Shown here one piece after another: positions 24,166-33,887 of a stretch of 64,000 nt of DNA. Below the pieces are notes generated by a model. It did no database searches, was not told the DNA's origin, and worked only from the letters and a program-made list of their open reading frames with translations. Position numbers and translations under genes: made by a program. The stretch spans positions 1,550,001 to 1,614,000 of the forward strand of contig JAVHNS010000002.1 in the NCBI GenBank assembly GCA_036872755.1, in the 5' to 3' direction. Source of the stretch: Orbilia blumenaviensis (Eukaryota > Ascomycota > Orbiliomycetes > Orbiliales > Orbiliaceae). Each line of letters opens with the position of its first letter. Within the stretch, counting starts at the first letter, position 1.

Positions 24166-25491
24166 CTACAGCATTTCTTTATATGGTACTCGGCTCAAAT
24201 CTTCCATTGGCAGGTCAGCCCTCATCTTGGCACCGACCATCTCCAGTTTACCCTTCACCATTTCCCTGAGCATGAAGTTGACAGCGCAGGGAATTCCTAG
24301 CTCTGCACCTTTCTTCACAATATATCCGTTGATATATTCCACCTCTGTACTCTTACCACTGCGTACATCCTGCAGCATGGAGCTTATATTTACGGACGTC
24401 TTCTTTGCAGTCCCGATAACGACTCTCTCCAGTCTTTCCGGTGAGAATCTTATATCTTTTGATGGTACATTATTTAGTTCTGGCATTGCAGCGATGACCT
24501 TTGCGACTTCGAAGAGGATCAACCGCAGCATCCTCGATATCGGAAAGTTATATACCAGCTGTCCGTTATAACAGTTGAACATAACAGATAGCGGGTTGAT
24601 GACTGCATTGACGGCCAACTTTTCGAGTTGTACTGCTAGTATCTCCGGGTAGCTTGTAATTCCGTAACTTAAATCACGGCACTCTAGTAGTGTTTCAATG
24701 AAAGGTCTTGTTTCCTGAGGGAACGATAGTATCGTAGGTGTAGCCACGGAATATGATTCCCCTTCCGGTGGGGGGTCCCGGGGCACCACCGACATATCGA
24801 TTTTGCCATATCCGGCGTGGATGACGTTGAACGGTCGAAGCGTATGTGCACCATGGCTAGTTATCCCGATTACCATATTTGGCCTGGTCTTTGCATCCGG
24901 GAAAATAGTCGAATTAATTTCCTCCATAACGCCCATGCCGTTTTGTAGTACCATTATGGTGCTATCAGGTGATAGCCTATCCTTGATACTCTCGAGAGCC
25001 GGGATTGTCTGGTGTGCCTTTGTCGTGACAATAAGGTTTTGGATCGGTTTAGCAGCGGCCGAGGCCCAGGATTCGAACATGGCACGGTCGGTGACTTCAT
25101 GTTGAAATCCGCCGACGAGGGAGGCTATACGGTTCCGCTCGACGCGGATGCGGTTGCTACATCCTCGGAATACCTGTTGGACCTCGGCTTTGTGGAGGAG
25201 GAGGGTTACCGGTGGGGGGTTCGCGAGAGAGCGGAGCGAGTGGGCGACAAGGCAGCCGATGTTGCCGGATCCGAGAATGTGGATGCGCGGGAGGATGTTC
25301 ATGGTTTGAGTGGTGGCTGTGTGATCGGTAGGCAGGCCATTGTTTCCTTCTCCGTATGAAGCCAATATGTAGGCTGGTGGGGCGTTAGACCATGATGTAG
25401 AGCTTGGTGGTGATGGTGGGGTGAAGTGTCGTTTCGAGTCGTTGAAGAGTGAAGGTTTGAAGTCGGGGCAAGCAAGAAGAAGAGGTCGCAT
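24166..25491 (-). CDS. 2-dehydropantoate 2-reductase (ketopantoate reductase)
   Basis: A single exon encodes up to 441 aa. The NADPH-binding Rossmann motif is IHILGSGNIGCLVAHSL, followed by LIVTTKAHQTIPAL, the VLQNGMGVMEEI block and GITSHGAH. The C-terminal ApbA_C domain shows LEKLAVNAVINPLSVM with the catalytic-type Lys, then SSMLQDVRSGKSTEVEYINGYI with the conserved Glu-Asn region. The enzyme reduces 2-dehydropantoate to pantoate in pantothenate and coenzyme A synthesis. The Rossmann fold begins at Met64 (ATG at 25302); the 63 residues before it are Pro/Ser-rich and lack helix pattern, so translation may begin at 25302. The long start leaves only 131 nt to the divergent LRP1 start. Confidence 0.9.
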   Translation of the reverse strand: MRPLLLACPDFKPSLFNDSKRHFTPPSPPSSTSWSNAPPAYILASYGEGNNGLPTDHTATTQTMNILPRIHILGSGNIGCLVAHSLRSLANPPPVTLLLHKAEVQQVFRGCSNRIRVERNRIASLVGGFQHEVTDRAMFESWASAAAKPIQNLIVTTKAHQTIPALESIKDRLSPDSTIMVLQNGMGVMEEINSTIFPDAKTRPNMVIGITSHGAHTLRPFNVIHAGYGKIDMSVVPRDPPPEGESYSVATPTILSFPQETRPFIETLLECRDLSYGITSYPEILAVQLEKLAVNAVINPLSVMFNCYNGQLVYNFPISRMLRLILFEVAKVIAAMPELNNVPSKDIRFSPERLERVVIGTAKKTSVNISSMLQDVRSGKSTEVEYINGYIVKKGAELGIPCAVNFMLREMVKGKLEMVGAKMRADLPMEDLSRVPYKEML

Positions 25492-25622
25492 GGAAGCGGC
25501 TTAAAATATTTTTTTTCGCTTGCAAGCCAACCAACCCTTCAGTTGGGAACCATTCCGCGACAACTTCCATCACGACATTCGCGACTCAGTACAGGACGCT
25601 GACCCCGTCCCCTAGCCCCGCC
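25492..25622. promoter_or_regulatory. Short shared promoter of ketopantoate reductase and LRP1
   Basis: Two divergent start codons lie 131 nt apart (320 nt if the reductase starts at its internal Met). A TTTTTTTT run at about 25509 could be a nucleosome-free promoter element. Confidence 0.55.
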
Positions 25623-26469
25623 ATGGAGTCCGAATTATGGCCGGCCCTCGACGACTTCGAGGACAACGTCGATGCGATATCGAAGACTCTAAAGCCACTG
25701 CTAGAGCAGAACCTTCCAAAACATGCATCGATGCTGCCTTTGTTCGACAAGGCGAAGCTCTACATCATCACAACATACGCCCTCGAATCCTTACTCTACT
25801 GTATACACACACCATGCCCAAGAAATCGATTCCAGCCGTAGCTTTACTAACTTCGAATGCGCAATTGCAGCTTATCTCGAAACATCCGCTACTCCAACCG
25901 CCAACCACCCTATCATGAAGGAGCTTACCCGTGTCCGCCAATACTTCCAAAAGATCCGTGATATTGAAAGCAAGGAGCCAAAACAGGAAGAAAAGGAACC
26001 GGTCGCATCGTCATCAGCGCGCGTTGATACTCGTGATAACCTAGTGCTGGACAAAGCTGCTGCTGGGAGGTTCATATCCGCTGCGCTCGCAGGAAATGAC
26101 AAATACGACATTGAACGCGCAGAGAACATCAGATTACAGAAGGAGAAGGCGAAGGAGAAGCTTGGGGAACTTGGAGAAGGCGTAAAGGATCCTTTAGGTC
26201 AGAGGGCTCCAGAAAGTGACAGCGATGACGAAGAAGAAGATGGCGGGGTTAGGCTGGTAACGGGTGACTCGGGCGATGAAGCGGTGAAATCAGCCAGCGC
26301 TACACTAGCACCTAAGGCGGACGGTACTGAAGATGAAGAAGTAAAAAGTAGCCAAGGAGAAAAGAAGAGAAAGCGTGATCTAGAACCCAAGGAAGGAAAT
26401 GGTGGGAAGAAGAAATCGAAAAAAGAGAAGAAAAGGAAAGATAAAGCGAAATCTGGAAAAAAGAAATAA
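25623..26469 (+). CDS. LRP1: Exosome cofactor Lrp1/Rrp47 (C1D family)
   Basis: Exons 25623..25800 and 25871..26469 give 258 aa. The Sas10/C1D domain occupies about residues 1-95: LWPALDDFEDNVDAISKTLK, LPLFDKAKLYIITTYALESL, then HPIMKELTRVRQYFQKIRDI, matching the family helices. The C-terminus is acidic then very Lys-rich (KKSKKEKKRKDKAKSGKKK), suited to RNA binding and nuclear import. By family, Rrp47 pairs with Rrp6 and helps the nuclear exosome process rRNA, snoRNA and snRNA 3' ends. The 70-nt intron has a GTATAC donor, a TTTACTAAC branch and a TTGCAG acceptor; it is supported by the continuity of the LLYSYLETS helix. Confidence 0.88.
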
Positions 26470-27051
26470 ACGTGTACTCATTATAGGAGCATTGTACGAT
26501 ATGGGATACAGGATGTGCATATAGGCGGGCGTATGCGGCGTTAATGATACCAGCCTTTATAAATTTATAGTTTATGATGTTACAGCTTTATACAGTTGAG
26601 TACCTGCGGTTCTATCAACTTTTCCTGATATACTTGATCGATCCTTTTGACTTCCATCGGAAGGCACATTCTCTTTGACGGAATCGAAGGTATGTTCACA
26701 AGATATTCTTGAGGACACTCGAATGCGTACATTATCGTATCACTTTCTTCATAGATACCGTAAAGCCCTTGAGACAGTGTTCTTCTATTCATGATATTAT
26801 ATGTACAGTGCAAAGATGAAGGATAGATCAACCCAAAACAGCAAGAAGCAATATATCACCCAATCCAAAAGAATAAGTAGTTGTATAGTAGTAGTAGAAG
26901 TGTATTTATGGATGCAAGCAGAGAGTGCGTCAAATTAAGCATCGTATAAAAAATGTGTCTCCACGCCTCGGTTTTAAACACCCAAAAATCTATTATCCAG
27001 TCCCTAGAACGACTTCCCTGTCGATCTTAAACGAGCGTGCGTATGTATTAC
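26470..27051. other. Convergent 3' region LRP1 and aspartate aminotransferase
   Basis: AT-rich 582 nt with no supported gene; a small minus-strand frame at 26580-26831 lacks recognisable features. Confidence 0.45.
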
Positions 27052-28924
27052 TTAAGAACTTTCACGGACGACCTTGTCAATAGCGGTCGCAACGTACTCG
27101 ACGTTATGGGTATTCAAGCCAGCCTAAATTGGAAGGAAAGAGCTCTGGTCAGCAACCAATCGGACATGCAGAAGCAAGAACGATGAGGAAGATGCAACAC
27201 AACACTCACCATGGATATCCGGCCATTCTTGGTCTTTTTTAAAATCACGTCACAAGTTAGCAATCGTTTAGGTTCTGGCCCAGCAAAAATAATCATTCCG
27301 AGAATCGCGGATGGTCCGGGACTAGCTTACCATGTAGATATGGAACTGTAATGACAGATTTGTAATTAGCCTAAATTCGCAATCGGTGCACGGAAGTGGG
27401 TGGAGCTTGTTCTGAGACAGCTGTAGCTTACCTCTTCTCTAATCTTTAGTACTTGTGGTTCTGATAGACCGGTGCTATCGGAGTCATTGTTATCAGCTGA
27501 TATGCTATAAAAAGCATGTGCGGTCCACCGACGCCGGAGTGGATACTTACAAGGAGAACATGCCAATTTGGCTTGTGATATGGTCCCAATTTCCAGGTGT
27601 TCCGAGCTCTACCAGCTTATCGCGGAGGGCTTTTCTCATGGCGATGATTCTACCGCTCATGGTGCACAAGTCTTGCTTCCACTCTTCGAACAGCTGCTCA
27701 TCATTGAGAACTGTCGATGCGACCTTGGCTCCGTAGATTGGCGGGTTGCTGATCTCAGAACGAGTCAAGATGGCGAGCTGAGAGGCAACTCTCTTGGTTA
27801 GATCCTCAGCATTGGGGCTAGGAGCACCAACGAAGTGGAAGCAACCAGCACGCTGACCGTAAAGACCGAAGTTCTTTGCGAAGGACTGAGCGACGCAGAG
27901 CTCGAAGCCCTGTTCGACGAAGTACTGGATTGCCCAGGCGTCCTTTGAGAGATCTCCGGAGGCGAAGCCCTGGTATGCGGTATCAAAGAAGGGGAACAGA
28001 TTCCTGGCCTTCATGATATCTGCAATGGCTTTCCATTGTTCTTGTGTGGGGTCGACACCAGTGGGGTTGTGGGCACAAGCGTGGAGCAGGACTATCGATC
28101 CTGGCTTAGCGCTCTGGAGGGAGGCGGTCAAGCCACTCCAGTCCAGACCGCAGGTATCCTTAGCGAAGTAAGGGTACTCTTCGATCGAAAGACCGACGTT
28201 CTGGAAGATCTGGTGGTGGTTGGCCCATGTTGGTTTCGAAAGGTAGACAGACTGGTTATCTGGTCTAGGATAGAATTTTGCCAGGAACAGGGCACCAAGA
28301 TGGACAGCACCGGTACCGGAGATAGTTTGGTAGGAGGTGACTCTCTTCTCCTTGATAGCGGGGCTATCACCGCCGAAGACCAGCTTAGCAGCAGCGGAGG
28401 TCAAAGAAGCCAAACCGGCGATTGGGAGGTATTCGTGGTTTTGGGCAGGATCATTGCGGATTATTTCTTCGGCCTATTGATCAATCAATCGAATTGAATT
28501 GCATCATTCGCACGCCAGAGTTAGCTTTGTCATGTTCCGCATAACCGAACCCAAAAAGAAATAAAATAAAAAAATAAAAAAAGATTAGAGAAAAAAATAG
28601 GGAGAGCAAGGGAAGGGGAAGGACAACCTTCTTGACGACGGGAAGAATCCACGGTTTGGCATTATCATCGCGGTATGCGCCAATTCCAAGGTCGACCTTC
28701 TTCTCGAAAGTGTCCGCTCTGTATGCCGCCATCAGCCCAAATAATGGGTCTGTTGGGGCCATAGGGATAGTCTCAAAAGCTGAGGCCATTTTGTTACTCG
28801 ACGATGGGTTGACGTGGTTAGAAATCGAAGCCAGACGCTGCTGTGCAGAAAGTGAATTGATCGTTGAGGTTGACGTTGAGGGAGAGGAGGAAGAGGTTGA
28901 CGTTTTTAGCTTTGAGGAATGCAT
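27052..28924 (-). CDS. Aspartate aminotransferase, PLP class I
   Basis: Complement exons 28628..28789 (or ..28924), 27551..28473, 27432..27474, 27331..27345, 27210..27233 and 27052..27123. The short start gives 412 aa, the long start 457 aa. Family marks: APTDPLFGLMAAYRAD, KVDLGIGAYRDD, LLHACAHNPTGVDPT, FFDTAYQGFASGD, and SFAKNFGLYGQRAG with the PLP-binding Lys. It interconverts aspartate/2-oxoglutarate and oxaloacetate/glutamate for amino acid metabolism and the malate-aspartate shuttle. The start MASAFETIP resembles cytosolic isoforms; the upstream in-frame ATG adds 45 Ser/Thr-rich residues without acids, which might be a weak mitochondrial presequence. The 3' end is split into tiny exons of 43, 15 and 24 nt that encode TGLSEPQVLKIREE, FHIYM and TKNGRISM, all conserved. 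Confidence 0.92.
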
Positions 28925-29097
28925 CTTTTCTTTCCTTTTTATTCGCCTTCTCACCGACACACTAAATATAAACCGCCTTGAGTTCTGGTCAGCGAACGGA
29001 CTCCTCCCCACTCCCTTTCTCTGTCTCTCTCTCTCGCAGACTGCAGCGCTCCACTGCACTAGACAGCTAACAGAAGCAATCTGCTGCCCTTCTCTCC

Positions 29098-29103
29098 GAG
29101 TCA
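29098..29103 (-). promoter_or_regulatory. Candidate Gcn4/CPC1-type half site upstream of aspartate aminotransferase
   Basis: The minus strand reads TGACTC here, six of the seven bases of the TGACTCA consensus used by Gcn4/CPC1 cross-pathway regulators. It sits about 175 nt upstream of the long start. A six-base match is common by chance. Confidence 0.25.
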
Positions 29104-29163
29104 CTCACTTCTGTCAGGGACCCCCTCCAAGTTCCAGTGCTAGGGCGTCACGTATCGGACCCC

Positions 29164-29182
29164 GACTCGACTCGACTCGACT
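29164..29182 (+). repeat. (GACTC)n short tandem repeat
   Basis: Nearly four perfect GACTC pentamers in tandem in the promoter region of aspartate aminotransferase. Confidence 0.8.
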
Positions 29183-31803
29183 TGCTTTGTCTGGAGTGTT
29201 CGGTGCTGCGGCGTTTGTTACGCAACAAGGGAGCGGAGCAAGTAGCACGCTGCAGGATGCACACGCGGGTAGGCTAACTCCACAGTTGGTGCTGTCGCCG
29301 GGAACCAATGGCTCTCCGCCTATTAAAATCCCTCAAGTCTGTTAATATACTGCTTCTTCTCGCTGCAGATGCTGATGTCCGGTGCCGGCTTGTATCGGTT
29401 GTATTACGTCTAGATTGCTTAATATACCGCTCTTCAGGTATATCTACCTGCTTTTCCTACGCGGGAATTCTTCGAGGACTATGCAGAGGCAGCAAGCTTG
29501 CAGTTGCAGCTCTGGCCAGAATATTCTCAGGCAGTCGGAACGGCGGTCTGGAAATTAAAAAGTATTATGAAACGCGGTGCCGGTGGTGAGAGTATAAGGT
29601 GCTTCTTGCTTCGCCGTTAATAAATGACAAAGCTTTCCAACCCGTCTAAAAGATGGCATGAGAATGGTGTCCCCGATGGTTCCCCCGCGCTGGGTTTTAT
29701 ACGGCATGCACACTCGTGCTCATCGTCTAGATCTCGCGGGGAATATCAAATAAACCGCAAACGAACAATTTAAAAAATCAGGAAACATCTGACTATCAGC
29801 ATTTTTAGACCGCGCAACCGAGATGCCATGTTCATATCCCATGCAGGGCTCAACTGATCCCGATGCCGTCATCTTCGGTCTCACTTCGAGAAAAGAAATG
29901 CAAGGTACCATCCACCGCAAAAGAATACTGCTCATGAGCTTCCTTGTGATTTTCTGGAAGTTCGGGCGGCGTTCGAAGGGGCCCCGGTCAAGGTGCGACT
30001 GGTTCGAGGCTAGGTTTCGGCTACTTCTCCAGAAAATTTCACATGCAACGCACCGGCCACCGTCTCGGGACGACACTTATCTCCCATAGGAAGCTTGGAA
30101 GCTGCTAGCTCCTGTTCTTTCTCCAGATTTTTTTCTTCCTCTCCCAGCTATCAAAGATAACCTCCGCAAGCTTCCCCAGAGTGGATTTTATGCACAAATA
30201 TATCCCTCATACCTAGATCATCTCAGATGCAATGTCATGTGAAGGAGACAAAAAAAAAAAGAGGCTTGCATGCAGCTTGTGTTTCGCATTTTGGTGTCAG
30301 AAGATTTCTTACCGTTAACGACATAGTCAACTATGTGGATTACTTAACTGTGTGGTAACGTATTTGTACTAGATATCCCTAGACCCGAACGAATCAAATC
30401 CGGTAATTCACCGGAAAGGTAACATCATCGAGATATTTGGAGACGGTCGCACATCGGAATAGTGGCGTCCCCGGGTTTAAAGGTTCATTTTACTTGGTTT
30501 TAAATTTTTCCCCGCACACTGAAAAGAGACTCTTGCAGGACTTCCATTTCACCAGGATATCATTATCGTCTCCATAAGCCCTTCGTCCGGACCCACTTTG
30601 AACTAAGCTTTTGCCAAACTCGCATATTGCCCTGCTATCTCACCTCCCCGGTGGAGTGATCTCGATATTCCGACCTATGGGAAATACAGGGCCGCAAGGG
30701 GATTCTTTTCCAGGTTATTCTGATCTTGGGTGCCATGGGCTCTTCTAACCGAGTTATAGCTCGCCCGGTTTATATTATTTTACGAGCGGGTAGGATCTAG
30801 ATCCAGGCGCCGCCGACGTATTTTGCATTCCGGGACCAGTTTTCCCCGTGATCGAGGGGTGATATATGTTAAAGTCCGTAATGCTTTAAGGCCGTGTCGA
30901 ACTCGTGCTAGCTATATATGCTCCGGGTACTCTGTTAGACCTATATTTATGCTCACAGGTCAATTTCTGATTGATATAGGTCAATTGCAAATCTCACTGT
31001 TGTGCTACACCTGTTATCGGTGACCCAGTCTGATCCTCGGCCAAAGTATACACTGGCATTATCGAAGATTCCTCAAACGTGGCTGACCGATATCCGATCC
31101 CCAGCATAGTATTCAAGCTGAAGATGGTATCCAAATCAACCATTCAGAGTAATTTCAGGCTTTCCCTAAAATGTTGGCCCCCCCGGGTTCTACGGTAGAT
31201 ACCGCCCATGCCATCTCTATCCGGTTTGGAATCGAAATCTGGCAGTGGTTCATACCAGATGTCAGATGCTATTTCACCACTTATCGATTCCTTGATATCC
31301 GGGGTAACACAAACAGAATCGTAGCCTAGCTACCGATGAACTAACTACAATACATATATATACGAATGAAGTTTAGCTAGGGCAGACGGGATAAAAGGAT
31401 CGTCTAATTTTCGTGGTACCGTTTAGAACGATCTCGGACCGGATCGAGGCATGCACACACCCATGGCCGCGAACCAATATAAATTTATAGATATAAGGTC
31501 CCCCCGCCATCCAGTCGGCTTGACAGCTCGTCGATCCGTAAAACCAATATAAGATCCATTAAGAGACTAACATCATTTAATTTCATCATATAATTTTTTT
31601 TCATTTTTTTTTTTTTTTGTGGGCATGTGTGAGGACATGTGCCCTCACTGTCCAACGTACGGAGCGCACTGTACCGTTCCATCTATGCAATGCAGTGTGA
31701 TAGTTTTACCAACGAATATTCCCCGCAGTCGACATGTATCAATGCAATATCAACATTTTTGCCACCGCAAATGCCCGATATACGACCACTTGACCTGATG
31801 GAA

Positions 31804-31806
<3 letters not shown>

Positions 31807-31829
<23 letters not shown>
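31807..31829 (+). repeat. Poly-T tract, about 23 nt
   Basis: Homopolymer run in gene-free DNA; length from assemblies is often unreliable. Confidence 0.8.
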
Positions 31830-31835
<6 letters not shown>

Positions 31836-32663
31836 TTGTAATATCTTCTACAAATTCTTAGGGTTCTTTCGAAAAATTGACCCAATCACTAACAAAAAAG
31901 AGACGGAAAATTTAAGGTGACACAAACGAGCTCTCCCCGAAAAACAAAACTACCACACCTGCAACACATACCTGACCCATACATTCCACCCACGTTTTCC
32001 CCTTTAGCTCTTAGGCGTTCATAGTAGAAGCCCCAAAAAAGTTTGTCCCCGCCGACCAACCAGGATCGAGAGCGGCGGCACCTTACAGGATGTGAATAAT
32101 CTGTACGATTTTGTTACTAGGGGGGCTTTTTTTTTTGGTGTTACGGCCAACAATTACGAAATTCGATCACGCAAAGCATCATTATGGATTCGCAATAAAA
32201 CGTATGTATGCCTTTTTTTGCAATTATAATACTACTATATTTATAAAACAGTTGTTATTTTTTTCTCCCCTCTCACCTTTTTTTCTCTTTCTTGTGTGAT
32301 GTTGTATGAAACTATCCTTTTCTCCCTCGCCCCGCTCAATCAATTGCCACATATCTGTGGGTTCTACAGCTCTGGTAGCTGGGTATAGCTATAGCTATCC
32401 AATTTTCTTCGACCCAGAATATTTTAAAAAAAAAAAACTTGATATCAAATTCGAACAATACAAATCCTCGGTTTCCGCGTCCTCCAAAAAAAATAAATCT
32501 AAAAATCCCTCTCCATCTACCACACCTGAAACCTCGAAATTCCACTCTCAGCTAGAAAAATCGACAGAAAATGCAACACTAAATGTGTTTCACACACCCC
32601 ATAATCGATATGATATGATAACCGGCCTAAACTAAACGCACACAGCCACCCTTTAACGACCGG

Positions 32664-32713
32664 CAGCTAATGCGAATGATCACAAGCTTCATATTAACTT
32701 ACCTTTTCAAATA

Positions 32714-32754
<41 letters not shown>

Positions 32755-32927
32755 AAAAAAAAGCTGGATTGCGGTTAAGCTCTGGAGCTGGGATAAATTC
32801 AGGGCGAGGAAAAAGGGACTCCACTTTCTGATTCGGTCAAGCTGTCTGGCCTGGTTTGGTCGCCTCAGAAGCTAGCTTAAGCTTTGGGGAGCTTTGAAAG
32901 CTTTAGCTGTTTCGAAGCTTGTAGCTT
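32664..32927. repeat. AGCT-dense segment around a 34-base T run
   Basis: Fifteen AGCT tetramers fall in about 265 bp, mostly as AAGCTT or TAGCTT variants, against about one expected by chance. The segment includes the longest T run of the window (32717-32750). The run is bounded by AAGCTTTTTT on the left and AAAAAAAAGCT on the right, so the arms can pair. Its role is unknown. Confidence 0.6.
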
Positions 32928-33250
32928 AGAATACGTGAGGGATATAAAAAATATATATCAAGGAAACCGAACCGATAGCTTCAAAAGAGGTATCACGCAG
33001 AAATAAAGTCGGGAAAGGCGCACGCACGCTCTCAAGGGGGAAAAACAAGAACAAGAAAGCGTGTATAAAAAAAGAAAAAGAAAGGAAACCAGCTATAATA
33101 CCTCTTCCCCCACACTCCGTCCACTTCGACATTCTCAATGCCACTCCAAACCTCACCACCATTCCTTCTCAACCACGTGGAATCGTCCCAATTCCCGCTT
33201 TCTTCAAAACGAATTCCAAATTCATCTTTTTTCAGTCAAATTTTGCAAAT

Positions 33251-33508
33251 ATGGGGTCCGAAGGAACCATTGATTTTGCTCTGGCGATGACATTCGGGAC
33301 TACTTTTCGAGGCGTACCGACTGCGAATTCGAAAGGGCAGGGTACGTCGAAGGGGTATAGTGGAATGCAGGGGTTACAGGGAGAGGCTATTCCAATAGAT
33401 CTCAGCTTGAGAACGACGACTATGGAGAATAGGTCCTTATATCCCATGTTTCGTCCTTCGGCGTTATCGCCTCAAACTCCGCAGCAACAGCAGCAGCCGA
33501 AGCAATAA
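33251..33508 (+). CDS. Small hypothetical protein, 85 aa
   Basis: One open frame begins at an ATG in a good fungal context (AAATATGGGG), about 17 nt after a TTTTTCAG that could be a 5' UTR acceptor. The product has a hydrophobic start (TIDFALAMTFGTTF), a Gly/Ser-rich middle and a polyQ tail (PQQQQQPKQ). I do not recognise a family. It lies about 380 nt upstream of the LtrA-family gene on the same strand, so it could be an independent small gene or a long upstream ORF in that gene's leader. Confidence 0.4.
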   Translation: MGSEGTIDFALAMTFGTTFRGVPTANSKGQGTSKGYSGMQGLQGEAIPIDLSLRTTTMENRSLYPMFRPSALSPQTPQQQQQPKQ

Positions 33509-33887
33509 CACTTCTAATTTCATTGATCTGTATCTTATCTTCTTCTTCTTCCTTTTTACATACGAAATAAGGGAAACTCTCTCATAAACCCCAAGACAGC
33601 TCAAACCCGAGCGGTTCACCCGCCAGATGACACCTTACGAAATACCAAACCCCCCCTCTCTTCAAAGAAATAAAAACGGGGGGGAAAAAAGAAAAAGAAA
33701 GATAGTAGTAGCGTGTCATCAATAAACACATGCTTCCTACCACATATGTTCTCAAATCCCCCCCGCTTCCCCAAATTCATTTCCCTTTTCTCCAGCTAAG
33801 CTGAGAAGTGATCTTCGCCCTCTTACTCTCGTTTCAACCTCCCCCCTCCCATCTGCGCGTCGTTCCCGGGCCACGCCAGTATCACGC
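33509..33887. promoter_or_regulatory. Leader/promoter of LtrA-family gene
   Basis: Pyrimidine-rich 379 nt directly before the LtrA start codon; runs of C and CT are typical of fungal core promoters. Confidence 0.45.

Larger units (their letters stand above)
28925..33250. other. Gene-free 4.3 kb region
   Basis: Upstream of aspartate aminotransferase the region has a (GACTC) repeat, a TGACTC-like site and CT-rich stretches. Further right there are T runs at about 31807 and 32717 and a cluster of AGCT words near 32664-32927. Open frames are short and without protein-like pattern. No RNA gene or transposon recognised. Confidence 0.5.

Noticed and set aside
26580..26831. 83-codon minus-strand frame between convergent genes
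   Set aside because: No recognisable motif or splice context; lies in the expected 3' UTR zone.
29720..30089. Overlapping frames of 88-118 codons on both strands
   Set aside because: Neither strand shows family motifs; overlap on both strands is typical of chance frames.
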